Shown: positions 32,092 through 41,031, counted from the stretch's first letter. The stretch: DNA of 50,071 nucleotides from an uncultured Planctomycetota bacterium (GCA_903901045.1 CAIUPP010000091.1:1-50071), one strand, 5' to 3'. Notes: generated by a model not told the origin, from the letters alone. Made by a program: numbers and translations.

Positions 32092-35000
32092 CGGGCGACG
32101 TTCTCCTTCACCGGGAACTCACGCGCGGCGGCGAACATCGCCTCGCCCTGGATGCGGAACTGCTCCTGGTTGGCCAGCGATTGGGAGCGCCAGCTCAGCA
32201 GCCGCGCGCGCAACGACTCCATGAAAGGCTGGTTCACCACCAGCCAACTGCTCCGGTCCCCCTTCACGCGGGTGACGTGGACGCACAGCACGTGCGCGCG
32301 CACGCGCTGCACGTAATGCCCGTAGATCTCCAGCCGCTGGTTCACCCCCAGGTCGAACGGCACCGGGGTGATGCTGTAGAGCATGGTCCGCACGTTGCGC
32401 CCCTCGCGGTCGCGCACGAAACCGAAGCGCGCGTCCTGCGCCAGGAACTGGCCGGAGGAGGCCTCGCTGTTCAGGTCCATGAAGGCGTGGAGGAACGCGC
32501 ACACCCCCGGCAACTGCTCCTCGCTGAAGCTGAACGGGAAGTCCAGCCGCAGCTCATCCCCCTCGGGCGCGGGCAGCTTCCAGCGCCTCTGACCCGACGG
32601 GACCGACGCGCGCGTGGCGACGTACGCCGGATACAGCGTGCTCACGATCACCGTGACGATCGACGCGAAGATCACCCCGATCACCGCCATGCTGGAGTAG
32701 TTCAGCGGCATCCCCGGCAGCCAGTTGTAATAGCTGATCAGCAGCGCCAGCCCCTGGCCGATGACGTACCCGCTCACCGCCCCCACCAGGCCGAACACGA
32801 TCGCCTCGGCCACGAAGAAGACGAAGACGTGCGTCGGGTTCAGCCCGATGCTGTTGTACACGCTGATTTCCTTCTTGCGCTCCATCACCGCGCCGAGCAT
32901 GGTGTTCAGGATAATCGTGGCCGCCAGGCAGATCGGGATGAGCACCTTGCTGACCCCGCCCACGCTGGTACCGCGCGCCGGCCCCAGACTGTACTGGGCG
33001 GCGCTGATGCTCGCCCCCTGCTCCGGAGTAATCTTCTCGGTGATCCCCGTGTAGGTGAGCGTGCCGGTGGCGTCCACAAAATGGTTCGCGGCTTTCCAGG
33101 CGCGCAGGCTGGCGGATTCCCCGCCCTGCGCATCCGCCTTCACGGCGATGGTGCGCACCGTCGTGTCCGGCAGCCTCAGGGCGAAACCAATCGGCAGCAG
33201 CACGCAATTGACCGCGCGCAGCGCGCTGGCCGCCGGAACGGGGCTCGCCGTGGCATCCTCGGCGCTGACGCTCATCTGCCCGGTCTCATTCACCGACTTG
33301 GTCACCGGATCGGGCCGGCTCTCCAGCGGAAGCAGCGGGAGCTTCGCCAGGTCGGTCATCGCCGAAAGCTTCTCATCATCCAGCAGGCCGACCAGCGTCA
33401 CCTTCTCGTTGCGCAGGTACAACTCGCGCGGCGTAAAGTTCGCCGGGGTGATCCCCAGAATGCCGGCCGCCTCGGTCGAGAGGAGCATCTCGCGCGCGTC
33501 GCCGCTGCTGAACCAGCGCCCCGCCGTCAGCGGCATGGGAGCGATGAAGCCGTTCTCGGCCATCTCCACCCCCAACAGGCTCTTGGCGACGATGAGGTTC
33601 TTCGGGTTCTGCGCGTCGATGACCTCCAGCCGCAGGTAGTCGCCCAGGCCGTCCAGGCGCTGCGTCCAACTGCGCATCACCACCTGGCCGTACGGGCGCA
33701 GAACCTGCGAAATCTGCCGCTGCGCGCTTTCCCGGATCGGCTCCATCCCCGGCTTGGCGAACAGCACCCCGGCGTACGGAACGTTCGGTTCCGTCTGGCG
33801 CCGGTAGGGCGTCAGCGAGGTCCCCACGCTGATGACCGACAGCATCGTGAAGGTCACCAGCACGATCGTCGCCGCGGTCAGCGAGGTGCGAATGCGCCGC
33901 CGGCGCATGTTGTTCACCCCCACCGAAAAGGCCACCCCCGCCAGCGCCTTGCGCGAACTCTCCGCCGATTCCACCCCCTGCGACTCTTCCACAAGCTGCT
34001 TCAGCCCGCTATCGAAGCGCCCGTGCAGAATGAACATGACGAACACCGCCAGCCCCACCATCATGAACGCCAGCAGCACCATCATCGGGGTCTGCGAAAG
34101 GCTGAAGGCCGGGTGCAGCAGCGCCAGCGCCGTGGCCATCAGCGCGAAGATGATCAGGAAGCTTCCGATCTGCGCGCGCACGTCGGTCCACGGGATCACC
34201 AGCTTCATGGCGAACATGCAGAAAGGAATGACCAGCGCCAGGAACACCGCCACCGCCTTGATCAGGTCGCTGGTGGTGTCGCGCACCATGCGATAGGAGC
34301 GCAACGAACTGCTCAGCGCCTCAATCGCCTTGCTGAGGAAGAGGCTCTGGTCTCCCGCGCCGCGGGCCTGATCGGCTTGGACGATCAGCCCCTGCGCCTG
34401 CTTGAACAGGAGCGCGGCGGCGGGGTTGGTCACCCCCTTCTTCTCGATGCGCCCGAGCCGCATGGCGTTCAGCGTCTGCAAGTCCGCCGCGGCGGTGGTG
34501 GTGATCATCCCCAGGCGCTTGTCGCCGGGGAAGAAGCCGGCGCCGGTGGGGTTATCCTTGGTGGCGTTGATGAGGATGAAGTCGTCGGAAACGATCTTGA
34601 ACGGCACGTAGCCGTCGGTGAAGATGCAGGCGATCCCCTCTTCCCCGGTGATCGGCTTGAACTTAGCGGAGCGCGTCTCCGCGATCCCCGCGATGCCGTA
34701 GTGGTCGGGGCTGGCTTCGCGGATGGCGTCCAGCAGGATGATGCTGGGGGTGCGCACGCGCGTCCCCGGATTGTACGTGCCAACCAGGTCGGTCTGAATG
34801 CAATCGAACATCAGGCAGAACTGGTCCGCCCAAAGCCAACTGGATCCGGCCTGCGGGATGTTGGGGTCTACGCGGCGCGCCCCCGCGCCCGCGTCAATGA
34901 CGGCGCTGAGGCCGCTGAAGTCCTCCTTGAAACCATACGCCTCGATGCAACCCACCGCGGGGATGGCCCGGAAAAGCGCCTCCCCCTGCCGGTTCGACAG

Positions 35001-37076
35001 GGCGATCTGGTAGAGGCAGACCTGTCCGTAGACGGCGCGCGGCAGCGGCTCCAGGAGCACGGCGGAGGCGCTTCGCGGAAGAACCTGCCCGGGCACCACG
35101 ACCACCGCGCCGCCGACGAGCGGCTCGCGCGGAATCTCGACCGAGTACGGATCGATCCGGCGCAATTTGTAGCGGAAGGAGACCACCCGGTAATTCGTGA
35201 GGCGGACCGGACGAATGGCCGTCGGAAATTCTTCGCTGGCCAGGAGGCCGGTGATCAGCTTCTGGGCGAACGCCATCATCCCCGCCACGCGCTCGCGCGG
35301 CAGTTGGGCCAGCGTATCGCGCGGCGTGAACTGGATATTGCGCGGGTCGGCCGTGGTGGTCAGGGTCAGGCTGGGGATCGCCTGGTTGTCCCCTGCCGAG
35401 CAGGCCAAGGGGAATTTGTCGGCCAGGTGGTTGTGCCAGTCGATGCCGCCCGCGCTCAGAATGGTATTGGCGAAGAACCGTTCGCCGTCCTTCAACTGCT
35501 TGGCGACCTCCACGGCGACGCGCGCGGCCGGCTTGCATTCCTCAAGCTGGATGGTCCAGGGAACCTCCGGCCCCTGGGCGAAGAAGCCCATCCGCTCATT
35601 GCCGAAGCTCAGGTCCAGCGAGAGATAGAGGTAGACGCTCTTCCCTTCCAGTTGTCTGGCCAGCCGGCCGTTCTCGTCGATATCGCGGATCGCGCGATCG
35701 GCGTCCTGGAACTGCTCCTGGTAGCGCGCGTGAATCGCGGCCATGTCGGCGCGGAACATCGCCTGCCGGCGGGCCAGCACCGCCCCCTCCCCCATGTTCT
35801 CGAAGGTGGAAGTGCCCCCCCAGCGTTGAAGGACGGAGGCCATGGCGATGTAATCGTCCCGCACCTCCGCCAGCCGGTCCCGCTCCGCCTTGACCTTCGC
35901 CATCTGATCGGCAGGCAGATCGGTGCGGTGCAATTGGTCTTCGGCCAGCGCAATGCTGTGGCGCGCCCGGTTGCGCTCGTACTCGAACCGGCGCAGCAGC
36001 GGCTCTTTCAGGAACAGCGTGCGGCCGCTCTCGTCGGACTGGGCCGCGCGCAGCAGGGCGATCTTCTCCGGCGTGCGGTTCTCCGGGCCGTACACCGCGG
36101 CGAAGAACTTCGCCTCGCGCAGGTCGCGCTCGCGCGAGTCCAGTTCATCGCTTTGCGTGGGCGGGAAGGGATACGCGGCGGCCAGGAAAAACTGCTCGCC
36201 GCGCAGGTAGTTGCAATGATCGCTCACCGCGCTGAAGACCAGGGTGACATCCGGCGGGTTGGCCTTGTAGTAATCCAGCAGGCGCAGCAGCAACGCCAGG
36301 CTGCACGCGCTCTCCGCCCCGAAACTCAGGTCGGGCGCCACGCAGGAAGCGTCCTTGAACGCCTGCAGGTGCACCACCTTGTCCGCGTTCGGCCCGGTGC
36401 CCGGCACGATCACCCAGTCGTCGGCCCCCTCGATCGACTCCCATCGATTCGGGCGCGTCTGGGTCAGCGTCACCTCGGCGCCGCGCGACTCCCCCAGCGC
36501 GGCGCGCAGCGTCGCGGCATCCTGCTCGGTCAGGTAGAAACGCGGCACGCTGATCGGCGTGGGATAGACCACCCCGGAGGCGTCGCGCCCGGTCTCCTGC
36601 CCGCCTGCGAAAATGAGCGCCTGCGCGCCCAGCTCCAGCGCCGTCACCCACGCGCGCCGGCTGTTCATGTCCAGAAGCACCGCCGCGTTCATCGGGCTGG
36701 CCACCGCCAGATCCTCCGCCGTCCCCTTGCGCAGGTCCACCAGCTTCCCGCTCCAGAGGCCGTTGGGCAGATTGCCGGGGTGAATGCTGTTGGGCATCAG
36801 GCTGTGCAGCGGAAGGGTTGCTCCGCCGGGGAGCGTGAGTTGAGTTTCGCCGGGGACGAAAGCGACCGTGGGGAAAGTGATCTGCCCGCTCGTGAAGCCG
36901 CTCTCTCGGAAGCGCTTGGCTACATATTCATCCAGCGCCTTGCGGCCCGGAGAGCCCATGTTGCGGATGGGCGCAATCTGCAGAAGTTGCTCGACGTCCG
37001 GCAGGTCAGATTCAGCGGCGCACAGCGGAAGGCCGATGCTCAACAGGATCAGTAACGGCGCAACCCAATGCTTCAT
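32088..37076 (-). CDS. Signal peptide - degenerate M28 peptidase-like domain - FtsX permease fusion
   Basis: The product has 1662 residues. A signal peptide (about 1-21, LLILLSIGLPLCAA) leads to a PA-like segment and an M28-type alpha/beta domain (about 230-620): VVHLQAFKDASC, FGAESACSLALLLRLL, VTLVFSAVSDHCNYLRGEQFF, and later PLACSAGDNQAIPSLTLTT. Active M28 enzymes show AHYDS, GADDNASG, an EE pair and SDH; most of these ligands are replaced here, so catalysis is doubtful. Membrane helices appear at about 940-1030 and 1065-1085. A periplasmic domain follows, then the FtsX core (about 1375-1490) with GAVMERKKEISVYNSIGLNPTHVFVFF. A soluble tail of about 150 residues closes it. It is the first gene of the six-gene operon. 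Confidence 0.85.
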   Translation of the reverse strand: MKHWVAPLLILLSIGLPLCAAESDLPDVEQLLQIAPIRNMGSPGRKALDEYVAKRFRESGFTSGQITFPTVAFVPGETQLTLPGGATLPLHSLMPNSIHPGNLPNGLWSGKLVDLRKGTAEDLAVASPMNAAVLLDMNSRRAWVTALELGAQALIFAGGQETGRDASGVVYPTPISVPRFYLTEQDAATLRAALGESRGAEVTLTQTRPNRWESIEGADDWVIVPGTGPNADKVVHLQAFKDASCVAPDLSFGAESACSLALLLRLLDYYKANPPDVTLVFSAVSDHCNYLRGEQFFLAAAYPFPPTQSDELDSRERDLREAKFFAAVYGPENRTPEKIALLRAAQSDESGRTLFLKEPLLRRFEYERNRARHSIALAEDQLHRTDLPADQMAKVKAERDRLAEVRDDYIAMASVLQRWGGTSTFENMGEGAVLARRQAMFRADMAAIHARYQEQFQDADRAIRDIDENGRLARQLEGKSVYLYLSLDLSFGNERMGFFAQGPEVPWTIQLEECKPAARVAVEVAKQLKDGERFFANTILSAGGIDWHNHLADKFPLACSAGDNQAIPSLTLTTTADPRNIQFTPRDTLAQLPRERVAGMMAFAQKLITGLLASEEFPTAIRPVRLTNYRVVSFRYKLRRIDPYSVEIPREPLVGGAVVVVPGQVLPRSASAVLLEPLPRAVYGQVCLYQIALSNRQGEALFRAIPAVGCIEAYGFKEDFSGLSAVIDAGAGARRVDPNIPQAGSSWLWADQFCLMFDCIQTDLVGTYNPGTRVRTPSIILLDAIREASPDHYGIAGIAETRSAKFKPITGEEGIACIFTDGYVPFKIVSDDFILINATKDNPTGAGFFPGDKRLGMITTTAAADLQTLNAMRLGRIEKKGVTNPAAALLFKQAQGLIVQADQARGAGDQSLFLSKAIEALSSSLRSYRMVRDTTSDLIKAVAVFLALVIPFCMFAMKLVIPWTDVRAQIGSFLIIFALMATALALLHPAFSLSQTPMMVLLAFMMVGLAVFVMFILHGRFDSGLKQLVEESQGVESAESSRKALAGVAFSVGVNNMRRRRIRTSLTAATIVLVTFTMLSVISVGTSLTPYRRQTEPNVPYAGVLFAKPGMEPIRESAQRQISQVLRPYGQVVMRSWTQRLDGLGDYLRLEVIDAQNPKNLIVAKSLLGVEMAENGFIAPMPLTAGRWFSSGDAREMLLSTEAAGILGITPANFTPRELYLRNEKVTLVGLLDDEKLSAMTDLAKLPLLPLESRPDPVTKSVNETGQMSVSAEDATASPVPAASALRAVNCVLLPIGFALRLPDTTVRTIAVKADAQGGESASLRAWKAANHFVDATGTLTYTGITEKITPEQGASISAAQYSLGPARGTSVGGVSKVLIPICLAATIILNTMLGAVMERKKEISVYNSIGLNPTHVFVFFVAEAIVFGLVGAVSGYVIGQGLALLISYYNWLPGMPLNYSSMAVIGVIFASIVTVIVSTLYPAYVATRASVPSGQRRWKLPAPEGDELRLDFPFSFSEEQLPGVCAFLHAFMDLNSEASSGQFLAQDARFGFVRDREGRNVRTMLYSITPVPFDLGVNQRLEIYGHYVQRVRAHVLCVHVTRVKGDRSSWLVVNQPFMESLRARLLSWRSQSLANQEQFRIQGEAMFAAAREFPVKENVAR

Positions 37077-37428
37077 CTATCGGCCTGTTCCTTCTAGACA
37101 TATGAATGGAACGAGTTCGACCGCGCCCGAATCCTTTAGTCCCTGATGGAGCGCCCGCCTTCCCCTCCCGGCCAACCGCAAGGCAAGCCCCATTAGCCCA
37201 TTGCGCCGGCTGAAAAGGCAGGGAGTACTTTTACCAAAAGCGAGGGGGGGGCGTCAATCGGCTAAACGGATTCAACGTTCAACGCGGTGCGCACGGCACA
37301 CCTGATCCAACGTTCAACGTCCAACATTCCAATGACGCCAACGAATTTAGCTCGCATGAGGCGGCGATACATCGGCATTCTCGTGTAACGCGCGGGGGGC
37401 ATAGCGAGGGATGGGCCTTTGCAGACAG
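37077..37428. other. Intergenic region before the exporter operon, with one period-7 element
   Basis: This 352-bp region has no supported gene. An ACGGATTCAACGTTCAACG tract at 37265-37330, with AACGTTCAACGTCCAACATT, is a degenerate relative of the 25021-25174 element. A short minus-strand frame at 37262-37543 overlaps it and is not coding-like. Confidence 0.65.
37265..37334. repeat. Period-7 element, TTCAACG family
   Basis: The sequence starts ACGGATTCAACGTTCAACG, has a 28-bp unrelated insert, then CCAACGTTCAACGTCCAAC. It shares its left end exactly with the element at 25021. Confidence 0.7.
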
Positions 37429-37530
37429 CTACCGCTCTATCTCGAAACTGTCGGGAATCTCCAATTCCTGCACCCGTTGATGGGCCAGCCGTTCCAGCCT
37501 TCTGGCTTGGGCGATCAGGGTGCGTCGCAT
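37429..37530 (-). CDS. 33-residue small protein of the nuclease cassette
   Basis: This open frame encodes MRRTLIAQARRLERLAHQ followed by RVQELEIPDSFEIER. It starts 3 bp after the stop of the 81-residue gene, with GGGA 7 bases before the ATG. The sequence forms a basic amphipathic helix with an acidic tail, not a random composition. It could be a regulatory or antitoxin-like peptide, or the remnant of a longer gene. No homologue is recognised. Confidence 0.5.
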   Translation of the reverse strand: MRRTLIAQARRLERLAHQRVQELEIPDSFEIER

Positions 37531-37533
37531 CTT

Positions 37534-37779
37534 TCAGTCCCATACCAACTCATAGTCGCTGCATCTCAGTTTCCTGCACGCCGCGATGACAGCGGCTTTG
37601 GCCTCGGGGCGGTCGAGCGCGCCGATTTCGACGGTGATCGTTTCATCAAAGAAAGATCTGCCGGAACCAAGTATGCGACCACAATTCGCCTTCTTGAGGG
37701 CAGCCCTGATTGCATTCACCAGTACCGCTTTGTCGTGCTTGCGTGGCAACGTGAAGACATACAGTGCGCCTTCCGTCAT
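37534..37779 (-). CDS. 81-residue hypothetical protein of the nuclease cassette
   Basis: The start (MTEGALYVFTLPRKHDKA) overlaps the nuclease stop as ATGA. The predicted pattern is strand (ALYVFTLP), helix (KAVLVNAIRAALKKA), strand, strand (ITVEIGAL), helix (AKAAVIAACRKL), which looks like a ferredoxin-like alpha/beta domain. Function is unknown. Tight coupling to a PD-(D/E)XK protein suggests an accessory, immunity or regulatory role. A longer frame to 37848 would overlap the nuclease gene by 73 bp and is less likely. Confidence 0.65.
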   Translation of the reverse strand: MTEGALYVFTLPRKHDKAVLVNAIRAALKKANCGRILGSGRSFFDETITVEIGALDRPEAKAAVIAACRKLRCSDYELVWD

Positions 37780-38537
37780 GCGCCGACGTTTGCGGACCAT
37801 GTGAACCTGACCTCCTTTCGTGCCAACTTGGTGAATTTGATGCCGCAATGTGACGGATCTCTAATGACCGTGTGAAAAGGCTGTTCCACGAAGTTGCGGA
37901 CCAGCACGAGATAATATCTTTCGCTGAGTGCGTCCGCCATGTCGTGCTCCAATTCCGTCATCTGAAACTCGCCGCTTTTCGTTCGCATACCCTTCACTTC
38001 CACGGCAAGGAAGGATGCACTCTGCGGCGCGACCAGTTTAAAGTCAAAGCCACAGCCCCATCCCGTCGTGTCAGTCACATTGAGATCGGAGAACTCCGGC
38101 ATATTCTTACAGTTGGCCACAAAGTATTGTTCCGCAGCCTTGCCGGTTATCAGCCTCTTGGCAAAGGAGGATGAGGCCCCGAGTTCATGCGCCCGCAGCA
38201 CTCGTCGTACTTCGGGCGGGGACTCCGCTTCGGCGACAGGGAGCAGGAACCCTTTGACTAGTTCGCCGAGTTCATCAAGGCGGGCATCCCTGTGGACGTC
38301 CAAGACTTGCCGACAATGTTCGCGTAAGGGCCTCTTGTGCCAGCCTCTTCTCTCGTTTGGGAAATACGGGTCGAGTTCATCCCTATAGTTCTTAATGGAG
38401 GCCGGGCGCGCTTGAAGCCCATATCCCAAGGCATTGAAAGCCTCCACAAAGCTCTTGAACCCTAGGTAGGCTAGCCCGGCTTGGTTGAACTTCGAGAGGA
38501 ATAGCCCGCATATGATTTGGCGGTCACGATGGGTCAT
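37776..38537 (-). CDS. DUF3883-like PD-(D/E)XK nuclease
   Basis: The product has 253 residues. The C-terminal half shows the DUF3883/NO VEIN-C type core: GWGCGFDFKLVAP, then FLAVEVKGMRTKSGEFQMTELEHDMADAL and YYLVLVRNF. The D...EVK triad is the PD-(D/E)XK catalytic set, and the following F-x-(L/M)-T-x-x-E helix is characteristic of DUF3883. The N-terminal half (about 1-130) is helical with RDRQIICGLFLSKFNQAGLAYLG and may bind DNA or a partner. DUF3883 domains occur in restriction and defence proteins. No methyltransferase is nearby. Lower G+C than its surroundings and an own promoter suggest horizontal arrival. Confidence 0.75.
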   Translation of the reverse strand: MTHRDRQIICGLFLSKFNQAGLAYLGFKSFVEAFNALGYGLQARPASIKNYRDELDPYFPNERRGWHKRPLREHCRQVLDVHRDARLDELGELVKGFLLPVAEAESPPEVRRVLRAHELGASSSFAKRLITGKAAEQYFVANCKNMPEFSDLNVTDTTGWGCGFDFKLVAPQSASFLAVEVKGMRTKSGEFQMTELEHDMADALSERYYLVLVRNFVEQPFHTVIRDPSHCGIKFTKLARKEVRFTWSANVGA

Positions 38538-38591
38538 TATTGCCCCTGCTTTCAGCGTTCTGCCGCGCCATCACAACCTCGTTGCAGGCTC

Positions 38592-38619
38592 ATTCTAGCG
38601 CAATGTTACAGGTTGTCAA
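38592..38619 (-). promoter_or_regulatory. Sigma70 promoter for the nuclease cassette
   Basis: On the minus strand, perfect TTGACA, 16 bases, then TAGAAT (5 of 6). The predicted leader is about 48 nt. This supports independent expression of the three-gene cassette. Confidence 0.65.
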
Positions 38620-38623
38620 GCTC

Positions 38624-38730
38624 ACGTTCAACTTTCGACATTCACTTGACGGCAACAACGACAGCCTGCCCGCGCCGCTTGTTCGTTGTTCATTGAACGT
38701 TGAAAGTTGAAAGTTGAACGTTGCATCCGT
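38624..38730. repeat. Period-7 element, TTCAACG family
   Basis: The left end TTCAACTTTCGACATTCAC and the right end GAACGTTGAAAGTTGAAAG, followed by TTGAACGTTG, converge around a G+C-rich centre. It is related to the elements at 25021, 37265 and 39107. Confidence 0.75.
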
Positions 38731-38736
38731 CCTCCG

Positions 38737-39087
38737 TCACCGCCGTATCGTCTGCGCACCCTTGACGGCCATTTCGGCGGCGTAGGCGGCGGGGCCGACT
38801 TCGCGAAGGCGCAGTACGCAGGCGCGGCGGTCGCTGCGGAAGATGAAGCCGAAGAGCCGGCTGATGGGATTGTGGAACTTCCGGCAATCGCGCGGCTCCG
38901 GATATTCCGCGCATTCGGCGCAGGAGCCGATGCTTTTTCCGACGCAGCAGGAGCGGACCTTGCACCAGGTCGCCTTGACATTCCCCGCGCACCCCGGGCA
39001 GCGCCCCTTGCGATGCGCCCCGCACGCCGCGCAGTACAGGCCGCACGCCGCGATCTGCTTCACATCCGATTCCACAGTTGGGGACAT
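38737..39087 (-). CDS. Cysteine-rich DUF3795-family protein
   Basis: The product has 116 residues. The start MSPTVESDVKQIAACG has GAGGGTGG a few bases upstream. The DUF3795 pattern is clear: CGLYCAACGAHRKGRCPGC, then WCKVRSCC, and SCAECAEYPEPRDCRKFHNP, about 13 cysteines in all. Such proteins probably bind metal or an Fe-S cluster; function is not established. A basic C-terminal half (RLFGFIFRSDRRACVLRLREVG) follows. It is a monocistronic unit flanked on both sides by TTCAACG-type repeat elements, which hints at mobility. Confidence 0.8.
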   Translation of the reverse strand: MSPTVESDVKQIAACGLYCAACGAHRKGRCPGCAGNVKATWCKVRSCCVGKSIGSCAECAEYPEPRDCRKFHNPISRLFGFIFRSDRRACVLRLREVGPAAYAAEMAVKGAQTIRR

Positions 39088-39106
39088 GTTCCACCCTCTG
39101 TATAAC

Positions 39107-39205
39107 GGATTCGTTACGTTCACGTGACGGAAACAGCCCGTTGCTTGCGTGCCGTGTTGGTTTGTTGTCACCTGGACGTTGAACGTCGGAGGTTGAGTCC
39201 GTTCG
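39107..39205. repeat. Period-7 element, TTCAACG family
   Basis: AACGGATTCGTTACGTTCACG at the left and ACGTTGAACGTCGGAGG then TTGAGTCCGTT at the right face each other across a short centre. It lies between the DUF3795 gene and accC. Confidence 0.7.
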
Positions 39206-39213
39206 TCAAGTGG

Positions 39214-40560
39214 TCAGTCTTTGCCGCCGTAGAAGGACTCGACGAAGCCGGTGTCCACGCCGCCCTGGACGAAGTCGGTGTTGCGGAAGACGGAACGGTA
39301 GAGGGGAATCGTGGTGTTGACCCCTTCGATGACGAACTCGTCCAGCGCCCGGCGCATCGTGGCGATGGCGTCGCTGCGCTTGCGGCCGTAGACCAGCAGC
39401 TTGCCGATCATCGGGTCGTAGTACGGCGAGACGGTGTACCCGGCGTAGACGTGCGAATCGATCCGCACCCCCGGCCCGCCCGGCGCGCAATACTTCGTGA
39501 TGAGGCCCGGCGAGGGCTTGAACCCGTCATCCGGGTCCTCGGCGTTGATGCGGCACTCGATCGCGCTGCCGGTCACTTCGATGCGCCCCTGCTTGAGCCG
39601 CAGCTTCTCGCCGCTGGCGATGCGGATCTGCTGCTCCACCAGGTCGATGCCGGTGACCAGTTCGGTGACGGGGTGCTCCACCTGAAGGCGCGCGTTGATC
39701 TCCATGAAGTAATAGCGCCCGCGCTTGTCCACCAGGAACTCGACCGTTCCGGCGTTGACATACTTCACCGACTCGGCGTACTTGAGCGCCGCCTTGCAGA
39801 TGGCCTCGCACACGCGGCTGGGCAGCCCCGGCGGCGGCGATTCCTCGATGAGCTTCTGATGCCGGCGCTGGACGCTGCAATCGCGCAACCCCAGGTGCAG
39901 GTAGGTCTCGCCGTCGCAGAGAATCTGCACCTCGATATGCCGCGCGTTCTCGATGTATTTTTCCAGGTAGACCGATTTGTCCTTGAACGCGCTCTCCGCC
40001 TCGCGCTGCGCCAGGAAGAAGGCGTTGCGCAGGCTGATGTCGTTGTGGCAGACGCGCATGCCGCGCCCGCCGCCGCCGCCCGCCGCCTTGATGATGACCG
40101 GATACCCGATCTTCTTGGCGCAATCGATGGCTTCCTCAGCCGTCTCGAGCACCTTGTCGCTGCCGGGGGTGGTTTGGATTTTGCACGCCTTGGCGACCTT
40201 GATCGCCTCGGACTTGTTGCCGCAGAGGCTGATGACTTTGGGGGGCGGGCCGATGAAGCGGATGTTGCTGCTCTCGCAGACCTCCGCGAAGTGCGCGTTC
40301 TCGGCCAGGAAACCGCAGCCGGGGTGGATCGCCTGCACGTCGGTGATCTCGGCGGCGCTGATGATGCGCGGAATGTTCAGGTAGCTCTCGCCGCCGGCCG
40401 CCGGCCCGATGCAGATGGCGTAGTCGGCCTGGCGCAGATAGAGCGCGTCCTTATCCGCCTCGGAGTAGACCGCCACGGTCTCGATGCCGAGTTCCTTGCA
40501 GGCGCGGATAATGCGCAGGGCGATTTCGCCGCGGTTGGCTACCAGAATTCTTGAAAACAT
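39214..40560 (-). CDS. accC: Acetyl-CoA carboxylase, biotin carboxylase subunit
   Basis: The product has 448 residues, the normal length. It carboxylates the biotin carried by AccB using ATP and bicarbonate, the first step of fatty acid synthesis. Seen: N-terminal [22 protein letters not shown], the ATP-grasp Gly loop [12 protein letters not shown] (about 160-171), [14 protein letters not shown], the catalytic region [16 protein letters not shown] (about 286-301), and [10 protein letters not shown]. The C-terminus ends with a B-C type barrel. It begins 6 bp after accB in the usual accB-accC order. Confidence 0.97.
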   Translation of the reverse strand: MFSRILVANRGEIALRIIRACKELGIETVAVYSEADKDALYLRQADYAICIGPAAGGESYLNIPRIISAAEITDVQAIHPGCGFLAENAHFAEVCESSNIRFIGPPPKVISLCGNKSEAIKVAKACKIQTTPGSDKVLETAEEAIDCAKKIGYPVIIKAAGGGGGRGMRVCHNDISLRNAFFLAQREAESAFKDKSVYLEKYIENARHIEVQILCDGETYLHLGLRDCSVQRRHQKLIEESPPPGLPSRVCEAICKAALKYAESVKYVNAGTVEFLVDKRGRYYFMEINARLQVEHPVTELVTGIDLVEQQIRIASGEKLRLKQGRIEVTGSAIECRINAEDPDDGFKPSPGLITKYCAPGGPGVRIDSHVYAGYTVSPYYDPMIGKLLVYGRKRSDAIATMRRALDEFVIEGVNTTIPLYRSVFRNTDFVQGGVDTGFVESFYGGKD

Positions 40561-40566
40561 GGGCCT

Positions 40567-41031
40567 CTACTTCGCCGCGTCGGGGCGGCGGACCGTGTAC
40601 AGCGGCTGACCGTATTCCACCGATTCGCCGTTTTCCACCAGCACCTCAACGACCTCTCCATCCGTCTCGGCCTTGATTTCGTTCATCACCTTCATCGCCT
40701 CGATGATGCACACGACCTGTTCGGCGTTCACGGTGTCCCCGACGTTGACGAACGGCTCGGCATCGGGCGAGGCGGCGCGGTAGAAGGTTCCGACCATGGG
40801 GGAGAGGATGCGCGCGATGTTCTTGTCCTCGGCGGGAGCCGCCGCGGGCGCGGCTGGCGCGGCGGCATGCGCCGGCGCGGCATGCGGCGCCTGCACAATG
40901 ACCGGGGCGGGAGCGACCACCGGCGAAGATTTCTTCAGCCGGATGCGCGTGCCCCCCTGCTCGACTTCGACCTCGTCGAGCCCGTGATTTTCCATCAGTT
41001 CGAGCAGTTTCAGCACTTCTTGCAGGTCCAT
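40567..41031 (-). CDS. accB: Acetyl-CoA carboxylase, biotin carboxyl carrier protein
   Basis: The product has 154 residues. The start MDLQEVLKLLELMENHGLDEVEVE matches AccB. A longer TTG frame exists but adds only six residues. After an Ala/Pro-rich flexible linker (about 42-75), the biotinyl domain has VGTFYRAASPDAEPFVNVGD and the attachment motif EAMKVMNEI, with the biotinylated Lys at about residue 117. It ends YGQPLYTVRRP. It lies between efp and accC. Confidence 0.95.
   Translation of the reverse strand: MDLQEVLKLLELMENHGLDEVEVEQGGTRIRLKKSSPVVAPAPVIVQAPHAAPAHAAAPAAPAAAPAEDKNIARILSPMVGTFYRAASPDAEPFVNVGDTVNAEQVVCIIEAMKVMNEIKAETDGEVVEVLVENGESVEYGQPLYTVRRPDAAK

Noticed and set aside
32181-37055. 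1624-codon open frame antisense to the M28-like/FtsX gene
   Set aside because: High G+C at third positions keeps the antisense frame open. Its translation is rich in Arg, Gln and His, has no domain, and the sense gene has clear signal peptide, helices and operon overlaps.
37262-37875. Overlapping frames of 93 (minus) and 154 (plus) codons near the nuclease cassette
   Set aside because: They run through repeat DNA or opposite the 33- and 81-residue genes, and lack ribosome sites and coding character.
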